The translations under genes were made by a program, and so were the position numbers. 64,000 nucleotides of DNA from Pseudomonas gregormendelii (GTDB lineage: Bacteria; Pseudomonadota; Gammaproteobacteria; Pseudomonadales; Pseudomonadaceae), in NCBI RefSeq assembly GCF_017114825.1, contig NZ_JADEVO010000005.1, positions 1 to 64,000 on the forward strand, in the 5' to 3' direction. The stretch's first letter is position 1. Each line of letters starts with the position of its first letter. Shown in pieces: positions 45,724 to 54,850 of this stretch. The notes beneath the pieces were generated by a model. That model saw only the letters and a list, made by a program, of their open reading frames with translations, did no database searches and was not told the DNA's origin.

Positions 45724-46332
45724 TCAGCGCTGAACAACCCGCAACGCGCTCTGTTCTTTCGGCAGTACCCGCTTGGCCACTACGTAGTGTTTTTCCCAAT
45801 ACGGTTTTTTCAGCGTATCGATACTCACCGACTTGCCACGACGCGGTGCGTGGATGAAGCGGTCGTTGCCCAGGTAAATGGCGACGTGATTGACCCGACG
45901 GCTCTTGATGTTGAAGAAAATCAGGTCGCCAGGCTTCAGATCCTTGCGATCGACTTTCTCGCCATGACCACTGGCCATGGCGTTCGACGTGCGGGGCAGG
46001 TCGAATGTCGCGTCGTTGAACGCGTATTTCACCAGGCCGCTGCAGTCAAACCCTTTACTTGGGCTGCTACCGCCCCAACGATAAGGAGTACCGAGCACAT
46101 TCACCGCACGGCTCAGCACGTTGCTGCTTTCCTTGCTCGCCATTGGCGGAACCAGGCTGCTTTTACTGGTCAGGGTTGGAGCTGTTTTTTTGCTTTTGCT
46201 CGAAGGAGCAGAAGCATGGGATTTCGGGGTGTAACCATTAACGTTGGGAAGACGTTGCTCACGATTGGTGGCGTGGGCGGCCAGTGGCATCAAAAGGCAA
46301 ATGGTTAGCCATGTCTTGAAAATTGGACGCAT
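45724..46332 (-). CDS. NlpC/P60 (C40) family cell-wall peptidase
   Basis: 202 residues with a signal peptide (MRPIFKTWLTICLLMPLAAHA). A Ser/Lys/Pro-rich linker (HASAPSSKSKKTAPTLTSKSS) leads to a C-terminal NlpC/P60 domain. The catalytic cysteine is in FDCSGLVKYAF, and histidines are in RVNHVAIYLG and FIHAPRRG. Such enzymes cut peptidoglycan stem peptides in the periplasm. ATG 46332 is chosen as the signal peptide start; its ribosome-binding site is weak. The upstream region of 250 bp is unusually AT-rich. Confidence 0.85.
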   Translation of the reverse strand: MRPIFKTWLTICLLMPLAAHATNREQRLPNVNGYTPKSHASAPSSKSKKTAPTLTSKSSLVPPMASKESSNVLSRAVNVLGTPYRWGGSSPSKGFDCSGLVKYAFNDATFDLPRTSNAMASGHGEKVDRKDLKPGDLIFFNIKSRRVNHVAIYLGNDRFIHAPRRGKSVSIDTLKKPYWEKHYVVAKRVLPKEQSALRVVQR

Positions 46333-46582
46333 TAGGCAGGGCTCATATTGGTTAGCGCGCAACTTTATAACAGCTTTTTTGTCCATTCCGGGTCCGTTGG
46401 TCGATTCGCAAAAGTCTCAAGGGAACCAAATTGGCGCCAGATGTACGAGGGTCTTCAGGCAAATGCCTTATGCGACAAGACTTTAGAGAACAGAAGGATA
46501 ACATTTGCCATTTGTCGGCCACGCGTAAAAAAGTCACAAAGAATTAAAGAATATTTATCTATCGTCTGAATCGAGGTCGTTC
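46333..46582. other. AT-rich divergent intergenic region with a nested hairpin
   Basis: This 250 bp gap between the C40 peptidase gene and the TM2 gene has lower GC than its surroundings. At 46451-46481 a two-level hairpin can form: outer GTCTT/AAGAC and inner AGGC/GCCT around AAAT. I see no gene with a credible start. It would be a long 5' leader if the peptidase promoter lies far upstream. Confidence 0.35.
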
Positions 46583-47002
46583 ATGAATACCTATCAGCAC
46601 CCTGTTCCGCATCAGGACACCCATAGCAAGCTCATTGGCTACCTGCTGTGGATCCTCGGATTTACCGGTGCTCACCGCTTTTATTACGGCAAGCCGGTGA
46701 CCGGGACGATCTGGTTCTTCACCTTCGGTTTGCTGGGTATCGGCTGGCTGATCGACGTGTTCCTGATCCCGGCCATGGATCGCGAGGCGGACCTGCGCTT
46801 TACCGCTGGGCCGATCGAATACAACGTCGCGTGGATTCTGCTGACCTTCCTCGGAGTGTTCGGTGTACACCGCATGTACCAGGGGAAATGGATCAGCGGG
46901 TTGCTGTACCTGGTGACGGGTGGGTTGTTCTTCCTGGGGGTGCTGTATGACTTCTGGACGTTGAATGACCAGGTTTCCGTGCGTAACGCGCAGAGCCGTT
47001 AA
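46583..47002 (+). CDS. TM2-domain membrane protein
   Basis: 139 residues with two TM2-like repeats: LIGYLLWILGFTGAHRFYYGKPVTGTIWFFTFGLLGIGWLIDVFLI and a second copy with LLTFLGVFGVHRMYQGKWISGLLYLVTGGLFFLGVLYDFW. Each has the G-HRFY/HRMY turn typical of TM2. The function is unknown in bacteria. It is convergent with pyrC' across a REP-like pair. Confidence 0.85.
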   Translation: MNTYQHPVPHQDTHSKLIGYLLWILGFTGAHRFYYGKPVTGTIWFFTFGLLGIGWLIDVFLIPAMDREADLRFTAGPIEYNVAWILLTFLGVFGVHRMYQGKWISGLLYLVTGGLFFLGVLYDFWTLNDQVSVRNAQSR

Positions 47003-47005
47003 GCA

Positions 47006-47090
47006 AGATCAAAAGATCGCAGGCTTCGCCAGCTCCTGCACAGGGATATGCGTTTCCCTTTAGGAGCTGCCGCAGGCTGCGATCTTTTGG
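47006..47090. repeat. REP-like pair (second family) at convergent junction TM2 gene / pyrC'
   Basis: Arms GATCAAAAGATCGCAGGCTT and GCCGCAGGCTGCGATCTTTT form an imperfect inverted pair. Confidence 0.88.
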
Positions 47091-47093
47091 TTT

Positions 47094-48365
47094 TCAGGCC
47101 TGGTGGCTGATCCGTCCATCCACCAGGGTGTACCGCACCACACTCGGCAGGCTGTGGCCAATGAACGGGCAGTTCTCGCCTTTGGACAGCCAATTTTCAC
47201 CGGCTACGGTCGAAGCCGCCGGATCGAACAGCACGATATCCGCCGCACCTCCCACCGCCAGCTTGCCTGCCGGCAGGCGCAACGCTTCGGCGGGCCCGGC
47301 GCTCAGTCGCGCCAGCAGTGTCGGCAGGTCGAGCAATCCATCCTCCACCAACGTCATGGCCAGCGGCAGCAGTAACTCGACGCTGCTGATGCCTGGTTCG
47401 GTCGCGCCGAACGGCGCCAGTTTGGCATCGCGCTCGTGGGGCTGGTGGTGGCTGGAGATGGCCGACACCACGCCAGACTTCACCGCCTCCCGCAGGCCGT
47501 CGCGGTCAGCGCGGGTGCGCAGCGGCGGCTGGACGTGATAGAGGCTGCTGAAGTCGATCAGCGCTTCATCCGTCAGGATCAACTGATACAGGGCCACATC
47601 GGCGGTCACCGGCAGACCACGGGCCTGGGCCTGGGCGATCAGGGCTACGCCGCGGGCGCTGGTGAGCTGGCTGAAGTGCGCGCGTACGCCGCTTTGCTCG
47701 ACCAGTAACAGATCACGGGCCAGGGCCACGGTTTCGGCGGTTTCCGGAATGCCTGGCAAGCCTAGGAAGCTCGCGGTCGGGCCTTCGTGGGCCAGGCCGC
47801 CTTCAGCCAGGTCATGATCCTGGGAGTTGAAGATTACCGTCAGGTCGAACGTTGCCGCATATTCCAGTGCCCGGCACAAGGTGCGGGTGTTGCGGAAACT
47901 CTCCAGACCGTTGCCGAAGGCCACGCAACCGGCATCGCGCAATGCGACCAGCTCTGCAAGCTGTTCGCCATCAAGGCCTTTGCTCAGGGCGCCGATCGGG
48001 AAGACTTTGGTGTTGCCGGCCTCACGGGCGCGGTCGAGGATCAGTTCGGCGACGGCCGAGGTGTCCAGGACCGGTTTGGTTTTCGGTGGGCAGCACAGGC
48101 TGGTGACGCCGCCTGCAGCCGCTGCGCGGGTTTCGCTGATGATCGAGCCTTTGCGGCTATAGCCTGGCTCGCGCAGGGCAACGTTCAGGTCGACCAGGCC
48201 GGGAGCGGCCACCAGGCCCTGGGCGTCTATGGTATCGACTGCGACGAAACCGGCAGGTGCGGCACCGAGGGCGACGATCTTGCAGGCTTCAATGTGGATA
48301 TCGGTGACTTGATCCCGCCCGCTGACGGGGTCGATGACGCGTGCGCCGAGAATGCTGAGCTTCAC
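47094..48365 (-). CDS. pyrC': Inactive dihydroorotase-like subunit PyrC' of aspartate transcarbamoylase
   Basis: 423 residues from a GTG start at 48365 with an AGGAG box; the GTG overlaps the pyrB stop (GTGA). The sequence has the dihydroorotase fold, but the metal motif DxHxH is DLNVA: positions 61 and 63 are N and A, so it cannot bind zinc as the active enzyme does. In Pseudomonas this dead homologue forms a dodecamer with PyrB and is needed for ATCase activity or stability, while a separate pyrC gene encodes the real enzyme. Confidence 0.93.
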   Translation of the reverse strand: MKLSILGARVIDPVSGRDQVTDIHIEACKIVALGAAPAGFVAVDTIDAQGLVAAPGLVDLNVALREPGYSRKGSIISETRAAAAGGVTSLCCPPKTKPVLDTSAVAELILDRAREAGNTKVFPIGALSKGLDGEQLAELVALRDAGCVAFGNGLESFRNTRTLCRALEYAATFDLTVIFNSQDHDLAEGGLAHEGPTASFLGLPGIPETAETVALARDLLLVEQSGVRAHFSQLTSARGVALIAQAQARGLPVTADVALYQLILTDEALIDFSSLYHVQPPLRTRADRDGLREAVKSGVVSAISSHHQPHERDAKLAPFGATEPGISSVELLLPLAMTLVEDGLLDLPTLLARLSAGPAEALRLPAGKLAVGGAADIVLFDPAASTVAGENWLSKGENCPFIGHSLPSVVRYTLVDGRISHQA

Positions 48366-49366
48366 TGGGCGTTCTCCTGCTCGAATTGGCGCTGGGCGGT
48401 TTGTCCGCTCATGGCCATGGACAAAACGGCCATACGAATGGCAATCCCGTAGGTCACCTGATTGAGGATGACCGAGTGCGGACCATCGGCCACTGCGGAC
48501 TCGATTTCCACCCCGCGATTGATCGGTCCCGGGTGCATGACAATGCAATCGGGCTTGGCGCCGGCGAGGCGTGCTGTCGTCAGGCCGAACAGGCGGTAGA
48601 ACTCGCCCTCGCTCGGCAGCAGGCCGCCAGTCATGCGTTCTCGCTGCAGGCGCAGCATGATCACCACGTCGACGTCTTTCAGGCCTTCGGTCATGTCGGT
48701 ATAGACCTTGACGCCGTATTGCTCGATGCCGATCGGCAGCAGGGTCTTCGGCGCAATCACGCGGATGTCCGGGCAGCCGAGGGTTTTGAGCGCCAGCATG
48801 TTCGAGCGCGCGACCCGCGAGTGCAGGATGTCGCCGACAATGGCCACCGAGAGGTTTTCGAACCCCCCCTTGTGCCGACGGATCGTCAGCATGTCGAGCA
48901 TGCCCTGGGTCGGGTGCGCATGCCGGCCGTCGCCGCCGTTGATGATCGCCACTTGCGGGCAGACATGCTCGGCAATGAAGTGCGCCGCGCCGGAGTCACC
49001 GTGGCGCACGACGAACATGTCGGCGGCCATGGCTTCGAGGTTGCGCAGGGTGTCGAGCAGCGTTTCGCCCTTGCTCGCCGAGGAAGTCGACACGTTCAGG
49101 GTGATGACATCCGCCGACAGGCGCTGGGCCGCCAGTTCGAAGGTGGTGCGGGTACGGGTAGAGTTCTCGAAAAACACGTTGCACACGGTCTTGCCGCGCA
49201 GCAGCGGGACTTTTTTCACCGCCCGGGCGCCGACTTCGAGGAACGAGTCGGCAGTGTCGAGGATTTCCGTCAGCAGCTCGCGGCGCAAACCGTCGAGCGA
49301 GAGGAAGTGGCGCAGCTGGCCCTGATCATTGAGCTGCAGCGGGCGCTTGGTGTCTAGAGGCGTCAT
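48362..49366 (-). CDS. pyrB: Aspartate carbamoyltransferase catalytic subunit
   Basis: 334-residue enzyme for the first committed pyrimidine step. Carbamoyl-phosphate binding motif [19 protein letters not shown] and the [15 protein letters not shown] and [14 protein letters not shown] motifs are intact. ATG 49366 ([21 protein letters not shown]) matches the P. aeruginosa length of 334; its ribosome-binding site is poor. It lies between pyrR (27 bp) and pyrC' (overlap). Confidence 0.97.
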   Translation of the reverse strand: MTPLDTKRPLQLNDQGQLRHFLSLDGLRRELLTEILDTADSFLEVGARAVKKVPLLRGKTVCNVFFENSTRTRTTFELAAQRLSADVITLNVSTSSASKGETLLDTLRNLEAMAADMFVVRHGDSGAAHFIAEHVCPQVAIINGGDGRHAHPTQGMLDMLTIRRHKGGFENLSVAIVGDILHSRVARSNMLALKTLGCPDIRVIAPKTLLPIGIEQYGVKVYTDMTEGLKDVDVVIMLRLQRERMTGGLLPSEGEFYRLFGLTTARLAGAKPDCIVMHPGPINRGVEIESAVADGPHSVILNQVTYGIAIRMAVLSMAMSGQTAQRQFEQENAQ

Positions 49367-49393
49367 CGCGAGGGGGACTCTCAATAGGGCGGA

Positions 49394-49900
49394 TTAAAGG
49401 GCGAAATCTTGCAGTTCCAGCACGAGCGGCAATGGCCCGGACAGTTTCACCCGTTCATGGGCGGCCAGCGACAGGGTTGCGCCGACTACGTTCGGGCGGA
49501 TCGGCAGCTCACCGGCGTCGAGGTCCAGCAGACAGACCAGCGTCACGCTGGCCGGGCGGCCGTAGTCGAACAGCTCATTGAGCGCGGCGCGAATGGTCCG
49601 GCCACTCATCAGCACGTCGTCGATCAGCACCAGGTGCTGGCCTTCGATCTCGAACGGCAGGGCAGAAGGGCGGACCTGCGGGTGCAAGCCGTTCTGGCTG
49701 AAGTCGTCGCGATAGAAGGAGACGTCCAGGGTGCCGAGTGGCGAGTCGCTGCCCAGTTCATCGAGCAAGGCCTGGGCGACCCAGACGCCGCCGGTGCGAA
49801 TGCCGATGTAGCGTGGCTCGCTGATGCCGCGATGTTCCAGGTGCGCCTTGAGACGGGTCGCCATCTGGCTGATCAGTTCGGCGGGATTGGGCAGGCTCAT
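49394..49900 (-). CDS. pyrR: Pyrimidine regulatory protein / uracil phosphoribosyltransferase PyrR
   Basis: 168 residues with the PRPP-binding motif [21 protein letters not shown]. PyrR binds pyr mRNA in Gram-positives; in Pseudomonas it is encoded ahead of pyrB and reported to regulate pyrimidine genes. ATG 49900 has an AGGAG box; an upstream in-frame start at 49942 lacks homology. No classic PyrR attenuator was recognised in the upstream sequence. Confidence 0.92.
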   Translation of the reverse strand: MSLPNPAELISQMATRLKAHLEHRGISEPRYIGIRTGGVWVAQALLDELGSDSPLGTLDVSFYRDDFSQNGLHPQVRPSALPFEIEGQHLVLIDDVLMSGRTIRAALNELFDYGRPASVTLVCLLDLDAGELPIRPNVVGATLSLAAHERVKLSGPLPLVLELQDFAL

Positions 49901-49997
49901 GGTTGCTCCTTCTTGGACCCGGGCCAGATTCTGCTTGAGCAATGGCCCGGGTTGCAGCTTAGAGAGTCGCGTGGCGGCTCTTCAGGATAGGGTTTGA

Positions 49998-50435
49998 TCA
50001 GGATTCGAACAGTGCGGTATTTTCGTCGAGCCAGCCTTGCAGCAGCAGGGCGGCGGCGATGGCGTCCACCGGGTTGTCGCGGTAGCTGCCCTTTTGTCCG
50101 CCCCGATCCCGCCGCTCGCCTTTGGCCTCAAAGGTGGTCAGGCGTTCATCGTGGGTATAGAAGGGCAGGTTGTAGCGGCCATTGAGGCGGCGGGCGAATT
50201 TTTCCGCGCGCAGGCACATGTCGCTGGGCGTTCCGTCCATGTTCAGGGGTAGGCCGACCACGACAGCGTCGGGTTTCCATTCCTTGATCAGGGCTTCGAC
50301 CTGGTTCCAGTCGGGTATGCCGTTCTGCGCCTTCAGGGTGCACAGCTCGCGAGCCTGGCCGGTAATCACCTGGCCGACCGCCACGCCGATCTGTTTGGTG
50401 CCGTAGTCGAAGCCGAGAATCAACCGCAGAGCCAT
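49998..50435 (-). CDS. ruvX: Holliday-junction resolvase-like pre-16S rRNA nuclease YqgF/RuvX
   Basis: 145-residue RNase H-like protein implicated in 16S rRNA 5' maturation. Motifs: LILGFDYGTKQIGVAVG (first catalytic Asp), VVGLPLNMDG and DERLTTFEA. The C-terminal catalytic Asp is in NPVDAIAAALLLQ. The start shares a base with the algH stop (TGATG). Confidence 0.94.
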   Translation of the reverse strand: MALRLILGFDYGTKQIGVAVGQVITGQARELCTLKAQNGIPDWNQVEALIKEWKPDAVVVGLPLNMDGTPSDMCLRAEKFARRLNGRYNLPFYTHDERLTTFEAKGERRDRGGQKGSYRDNPVDAIAAALLLQGWLDENTALFES

Positions 50436-51007
50436 CAGGCGTGCCCCGCCTGGCTGGTCAGCAGGCTGAGATTGATCCCCAGGTGCCGGGCCGCCGCTTC
50501 CAGGCGCAGTTCGCTGCTGGTATTGAACAGGATGTCGGCGCTGTACGGGCAGGTCAGCCAGGCGTTGTCAGCCAGTTCCGACTCCAGTTGCCCGGCTTCC
50601 CAGCCGGCGTAACCGAGGGTGATCACGCTTTTCCCGGGACCGACGCCGTCTGCAATCGCGAACAGCACGTCCTGGGACGTGGACAGCGACAGCTCGCCTT
50701 CCAGATCAACGGTCGCCTGGTAAGTCTGGCCTGAGGGGTGCAGGACAAAACCGCGATCGGTCTGCACCGGGCCGCCCATGAAGATCGGTACGTGCTGGCA
50801 TAGCGCCGGTGGTTCGATATCCGGGCGCAATTGCTCGAGGATATCAGCCAGATTCAGATCTTGCGGACGGTTGACCACCAGCCCCATGGCACCATTGGCC
50901 GTGTGCTCGACGATGTAGGTCAAGGTGTGGGCAAAGTTCGGGTCGGCCATGTGCGGCATGGCGATCAGGAAATGATGCTTGAGGTAACTGGGGCTGACGT
51001 TTTTCAT
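50435..51007 (-). CDS. algH: AlgH / YqgE family protein (DUF179)
   Basis: 190 residues. The family start MKNVSPSYLKHHFLIAMPHMADPNF is present, followed by ANGAMGLVVNRP and FMGGPVQTDRGFVLH. AlgH was named for a role in alginate regulation in P. aeruginosa, but its molecular function is unsettled. ATG 51007 is chosen to match the homologue; no good ribosome-binding site is visible. It is coupled to ruvX. Confidence 0.92.
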   Translation of the reverse strand: MKNVSPSYLKHHFLIAMPHMADPNFAHTLTYIVEHTANGAMGLVVNRPQDLNLADILEQLRPDIEPPALCQHVPIFMGGPVQTDRGFVLHPSGQTYQATVDLEGELSLSTSQDVLFAIADGVGPGKSVITLGYAGWEAGQLESELADNAWLTCPYSADILFNTSSELRLEAAARHLGINLSLLTSQAGHA

Positions 51008-51090
51008 GAGCGCTAGTGTGGCGTTGGAGGGGCAAACTGACAAGCTGGGGATGCACAGGAAATACCGCAAATCTCGACAACCACTGCCCC

Positions 51091-51189
51091 CGTAGGAGCG
51101 AGCTTGCTCGCGAGAAACCCGAGAGCGCCGTGGGTGTCTATTTTTCAGCGTTATCGTTGACGACCATCGCGAGCGAGCTCGCTCCTACA
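51091..51189. repeat. REP pair between tonB3 and algH
   Basis: Arms CGTAGGAGCGAGCTTGCTCG and CGAGCGAGCTCGCTCCTACA lie 9 bp from the tonB3 stop, so the tonB3 transcript would end in this hairpin or read through it. Confidence 0.9.
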
Positions 51190-51197
51190 GATGGGGG

Positions 51198-52097
51198 TCA
51201 GTTGCTGGAAAGTCTGTCACCGCGGGCAAATTTCCAGGTGCGGATGATTTCCAGGCGGTCGATGTCCGACAGGTCCCCGGTAAACGGCGCAAACGGCGCC
51301 GCGAGCCGCACGATGCGCTGGGCGGCCTGGTCCAGCAGCGGCTGGCCGGAGGATTCCAGTACCAGCACTTCATACAGCGAGCCGTCGCGGTTGATCGAGA
51401 CCATCAGGCGCAAATTGCCATAGATTTGCTTGCGTCGCGCTTCGTCCGGGTAGTTCAGGTTGCCGATGCGCTCGACTTTCTTGCGCCATTCATCCTTGTA
51501 CCAGGCACCCTTGTCGCGCATGGTAGAGGCGGCGCTCAGGCGGTGTATACGCGGGCGCTTGGCGTACAGCTGTTGTTCGTTGGCCAGTTCGGCTTCGAGG
51601 CTGGCGATGTCACTGGACAGCTGTTCACTGTCGAACGTCGGCGCGGCCACCTTGGGTTTGGCATCGATCTTGGGCGCTTCGGTTTTTGCCGGTGCTTTCT
51701 TCGGTTTCGGCGCAACCGTGGTCACTGCGGCCTTGGGCGGCGCTTCCTGGACTTCAGGTTTAGCGGCAGGAGGCGGCGTGACTTTCTTGACCTTGTTGTC
51801 CTGGAAGGGCGCGACCTCGGTGGTCTTGGGGGTCGCCTTTTTATCCAGGGTGCCGCTGCCTTGCTGGTTTTCCTGGGCGAGGAAATCGGCTTTCTCGGGC
51901 TTCTTTTCACTTTTGAAAGTGGCGAGGGTGATTTCCAGGGTTTTGCTGATCTGCTTGGGCTCGACCATGGTGAAGCCCACGCCCAGCAGCAACGCCAAAT
52001 GAATTAACGCTGCGAGAAACAGGGTAAATCCGAGGCGATCGGCCGGGCGCACACCGCGGTGGGCGAGTTCGGCAGGCAGATCGGACGGAAGTGTCAT
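51198..52097 (-). CDS. tonB3: TonB-family energy transducer (TonB3-like)
   Basis: 299 residues. The cytoplasmic N-terminus leads to one membrane anchor (FTLFLAALIHLALLLGVGFTM). A long Lys/Pro/Ala-rich periplasmic spacer (KVKKVTPPPAAKPEVQEAPPKAAV...) precedes the TonB C-terminal domain (YPDEARRKQIYGNLRLMVSINRDGSLYEVLVLESSGQPLLD). P. aeruginosa TonB3, at the same locus between gshB and algH, is needed for normal twitching and pilus assembly. The ATG at 52097 has no Shine-Dalgarno box and is directly preceded by the U-tract of a hairpin. Confidence 0.88.
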   Translation of the reverse strand: MTLPSDLPAELAHRGVRPADRLGFTLFLAALIHLALLLGVGFTMVEPKQISKTLEITLATFKSEKKPEKADFLAQENQQGSGTLDKKATPKTTEVAPFQDNKVKKVTPPPAAKPEVQEAPPKAAVTTVAPKPKKAPAKTEAPKIDAKPKVAAPTFDSEQLSSDIASLEAELANEQQLYAKRPRIHRLSAASTMRDKGAWYKDEWRKKVERIGNLNYPDEARRKQIYGNLRLMVSINRDGSLYEVLVLESSGQPLLDQAAQRIVRLAAPFAPFTGDLSDIDRLEIIRTWKFARGDRLSSN

Positions 52098-52100
52098 GGT

Positions 52101-52157
52101 GAAAAAACCAACATCGCGTTTTTAAGGGCTCGGCATGATAACGCAATGTTGGTTTTT
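52101..52157 (-). terminator. Terminator-like hairpin between gshB and tonB3
   Basis: On the minus strand AAAAACCAACATTGCG (52157-52142) pairs with CGCGATGTTGGTTTTT (52118-52103) over 16 bp with one G-U pair, around a 23-base loop. A T run follows and ends 4 bases before the tonB3 ATG. It can terminate the gshB transcript, and it leaves no room for a normal tonB3 ribosome-binding site. Confidence 0.75.
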
Positions 52158-52214
52158 AGCTTCAAGCTTGAAGTTTCAAGCGACAGGCTGCATTGAGCGA
52201 ATCTCACTTGCAGC

Positions 52215-53171
52215 TTATGGCTTGCTCTGCAACTTCTTCTCGATGGCGTCCATCAGCAGGCCGCCAATGTCGGTGCCAAAGGCATTATCGATCTCGCGGA
52301 TGCAGGTCGGGCTGGTGACGTTGATTTCCGTCAGGTGCTCGCCAATCACGTCCAGGCCGACGAACAGCAGGCCTTTTTCGCGCAGTGTCGGGCCGACCTG
52401 AGCGGCGATCCAGCGATCCTTGTCGGTCAATGGGCGGGCTTCGCCACGACCACCAGCCGCGAGATTGCCGCGGGTTTCACCGGCGGCCGGAATCCGCGCC
52501 AGGCAGTAATCCACAGGCTCACCGTCGATCATCAGGATGCGCTTGTCGCCGTCCTTGATCGCCGGCAGGTAGGCTTGGCCCATGATTTGCTGGGCGCCCA
52601 GCGCGGTCAGGGTCTCGAGAATGACCGACAGGTTCGGGTCGCCAGCGCGATGACGGAAGATCGAGGTGCCGCCCATGCCGTCCAGCGGCTTGAGGATCAC
52701 GTCGCCATGCTTGGCGGCGAACTCACGCAGCACGTCGGCGCGGCGGCTGACCACGGTTGGCGGGGTGCACTGGGGAAACAGTGTGGCGAACAGCTTTTCA
52801 TTGCAGTCGCGCAGGCTCTGCGGTTTGTTGACGACCAGCACGCCGGCGCGCTCGGCTTGCTCCAGCAGGTAGGTGGAGTAGACGAACTCCATGTCGAAGG
52901 GCGGATCCTTGCGCATCAGAATCACGTCCAGATCGCTCAGGAGCGCGTCAGTCTCGGCCTCCAGTTCGAACCACTTTTCCGGGTTGGCGAAGACTTTCAG
53001 CGGACGCATGCGCGCCCGGGCTTCGCCTTCGCCCTGATACAGGTCGCGCTGCTCCATGTAGAACAGTTCCCAGCCGCGCTTTTGCGCGGCCAGCAGCATG
53101 GCCAGCGAGCTATCCTTTTTATAGGAAATGCCGGCAATGGGATCCATGACAATCCCGACGCGAACGCTCAT
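52215..53171 (-). CDS. gshB: Glutathione synthetase
   Basis: 318-residue ATP-grasp enzyme joining gamma-glutamylcysteine and glycine. It begins MSVRVGIVMDPIAGISYKKDSSLAMLLAAQ. The ATP-grasp motifs LKPLDGMGGTSIFR and LFVGLDVIGEHLTEINVTSPTC are intact. ATG 53171 has a GAGG box; the frame upstream is without homology. It is divergent from pilG, as in P. aeruginosa. Confidence 0.96.
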   Translation of the reverse strand: MSVRVGIVMDPIAGISYKKDSSLAMLLAAQKRGWELFYMEQRDLYQGEGEARARMRPLKVFANPEKWFELEAETDALLSDLDVILMRKDPPFDMEFVYSTYLLEQAERAGVLVVNKPQSLRDCNEKLFATLFPQCTPPTVVSRRADVLREFAAKHGDVILKPLDGMGGTSIFRHRAGDPNLSVILETLTALGAQQIMGQAYLPAIKDGDKRILMIDGEPVDYCLARIPAAGETRGNLAAGGRGEARPLTDKDRWIAAQVGPTLREKGLLFVGLDVIGEHLTEINVTSPTCIREIDNAFGTDIGGLLMDAIEKKLQSKP

Positions 53172-53416
53172 GGGTTTTTCCTCGAATTTGGGCTTTGTCG
53201 ATCCCCTGTGGAAGCGGGCCGCAGGGCTATATAAAAGTGGCGTCAGATTGGCGCCGGGCGTGTTTGCGGTCAAGGGAAAACCACAGTGCCAGTCACCCGA
53301 TAGATTGGATTTGGAGACTGTGCTAAAAAGGCTTTGCCCTTGAACATCAAGGGTTTCGAGCCCTGGAAGATCCGAAAACGGACAATTTGATTCGCAAAGG
53401 CGACGGTAGAGTAAAT

Positions 53417-53821
53417 ATGGATCAGCATTCCAGCGCCTTGAAGGTCATGGTGATCGACGATTCGAAGACGATTCGCCGCACCGCCGAAACGTTGCTGAAA
53501 AATGTAGGTTGCGAGGTCATCACGGCCATCGATGGTTTCGATGCGCTGGCGAAAATCGCCGACAACCATCCCGGCATCATCTTTGTCGACGTCATGATGC
53601 CGCGTCTGGATGGTTATCAGACCTGCGCCCTGATCAAGAACAACAGCGCGTTCAAATCCACGCCAGTGATCATGCTGTCGTCCAGGGACGGGCTGTTCGA
53701 CAAGGCCAAGGGGCGCATCGTCGGCTCCGATCAGTTTTTGACCAAGCCTTTCAGCAGGGAAGAATTGCTGAACGCGATCCAGGCCCATGTTCCAGGGTTT
53801 GCCGCCGTTTTGCCGCAGTAG
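53417..53821 (+). CDS. pilG: Twitching motility response regulator PilG
   Basis: 134-residue stand-alone CheY-like receiver of the pil-chp pathway, phosphorylated by ChpA and promoting pilus extension. It starts MDQHSSALKVMVIDDSKTIRRT. The acidic pair DD and the phospho-acceptor in IIFVDVMMPRLDGYQ are present, and the lysine is in FLTKPF. ATG 53417 gives the P. aeruginosa length. Confidence 0.96.
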   Translation: MDQHSSALKVMVIDDSKTIRRTAETLLKNVGCEVITAIDGFDALAKIADNHPGIIFVDVMMPRLDGYQTCALIKNNSAFKSTPVIMLSSRDGLFDKAKGRIVGSDQFLTKPFSREELLNAIQAHVPGFAAVLPQ

Positions 53822-53878
53822 GACACGCACAGTGACGCTCGGCCAACGGGCCCGGCGTCGACAAGAATGGGGAAGACC

Positions 53879-54244
53879 ATGGCACGAATTCTGATCGTCG
53901 ACGACTCGCCGACCGAAATGTACAAACTGACGGGCATGCTGGAAAGGTATGGTCACGAAGTGTTGAAAGCCGAAAACGGCGCCGACGGCGTGGCCCTGGC
54001 CCGCCAGGAAAAACCTGACGCGGTGCTGATGGACATCGTCATGCCCGGCCTCAATGGTTTTCAAGCCACCCGGCAGTTGACCAAGGACCCGGAAACCGGG
54101 CACATCCCGGTGATTATCATCACCACCAAGGATCAAGACACCGACAAGGTCTGGGGCACGCGCCAGGGCGCCAAGGATTACCTGACCAAGCCGGTCGACG
54201 AAGACACCCTGATCAAGACCCTCAACAACGTGCTTGCCGGCTGA
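53879..54244 (+). CDS. pilH: Twitching motility response regulator PilH
   Basis: 121-residue second CheY-like receiver, thought to oppose PilG or act as a phosphate sink. MARILIVDDSPTEMYKLTGML, the acceptor region AVLMDIVMPGLNGF and the lysine in YLTKPV are intact. ATG 53879 (GGGGAAG box) is preferred to an in-frame ATG 12 bp upstream because it matches the family start. Confidence 0.96.
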   Translation: MARILIVDDSPTEMYKLTGMLERYGHEVLKAENGADGVALARQEKPDAVLMDIVMPGLNGFQATRQLTKDPETGHIPVIIITTKDQDTDKVWGTRQGAKDYLTKPVDEDTLIKTLNNVLAG

Positions 54245-54254
54245 TCATCGGACC

Positions 54255-54788
54255 ATGAGTGAATCGCTGACTGCCTTCGAACTGCTGCTGCAACTCGATC
54301 AGCGTTGCCGTCTGCTGGCGGCAGACCTGCCTTCCCAGCCGGCCCGCCAGGACAGCTGGAGCGGTATAGGATTTCGATTGGGCGAGCACTGGTACGTCGC
54401 TCCCATGGGCGAGATCAGTGAAGTCTTGCACGAACCGCGATTCACGCAGTTGCCCGGGGTAAAACCCTGGGTCAAGGGCGTGGCCAACCTGCGGGGGCGC
54501 TTGCTGCCGATCATGGATGTCTGCGGCTTCTTCGCCCTGGAGCTGTCGGCGGTGCGCAAGCAGCGTCGGGTGTTGGTGGTGGAGCACAACGAGGTGTTTG
54601 CCGGGTTGATGGTCGACGAAGTTTACGGGCTGCAGCATTTTGCCCAGGGAAGTCTGGAGCCGGTGGATAACTTGAGCGGGGCGATTGCGCCGTTCATCAA
54701 GGGCCGGTTTAAGCGCGAGCAGGATTGGCAGGTGTTCAGCCCGTTTGCGCTGGCGCAGTCGCGGGCGTTCATGCACGTCGCTTTGTAA
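54255..54788 (+). CDS. pilI: CheW-like adaptor PilI
   Basis: 177-residue CheW-domain protein linking the receptor PilJ to the kinase ChpA. Typical sequence: WYVAPMGEISEVLHEPRFTQLPGVKPWVKGVANLRGRLLPIMDVCGFF. ATG 54255 starts 10 bp after the pilH stop. It is followed by pilJ 62 bp later. Confidence 0.95.
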   Translation: MSESLTAFELLLQLDQRCRLLAADLPSQPARQDSWSGIGFRLGEHWYVAPMGEISEVLHEPRFTQLPGVKPWVKGVANLRGRLLPIMDVCGFFALELSAVRKQRRVLVVEHNEVFAGLMVDEVYGLQHFAQGSLEPVDNLSGAIAPFIKGRFKREQDWQVFSPFALAQSRAFMHVAL

Positions 54789-54850
54789 ACGCAGACCCCA
54801 CAAAGCGATCTGTGGTGGGTAGGTAGATGTGAGTTAACAGGCGAGGACCG

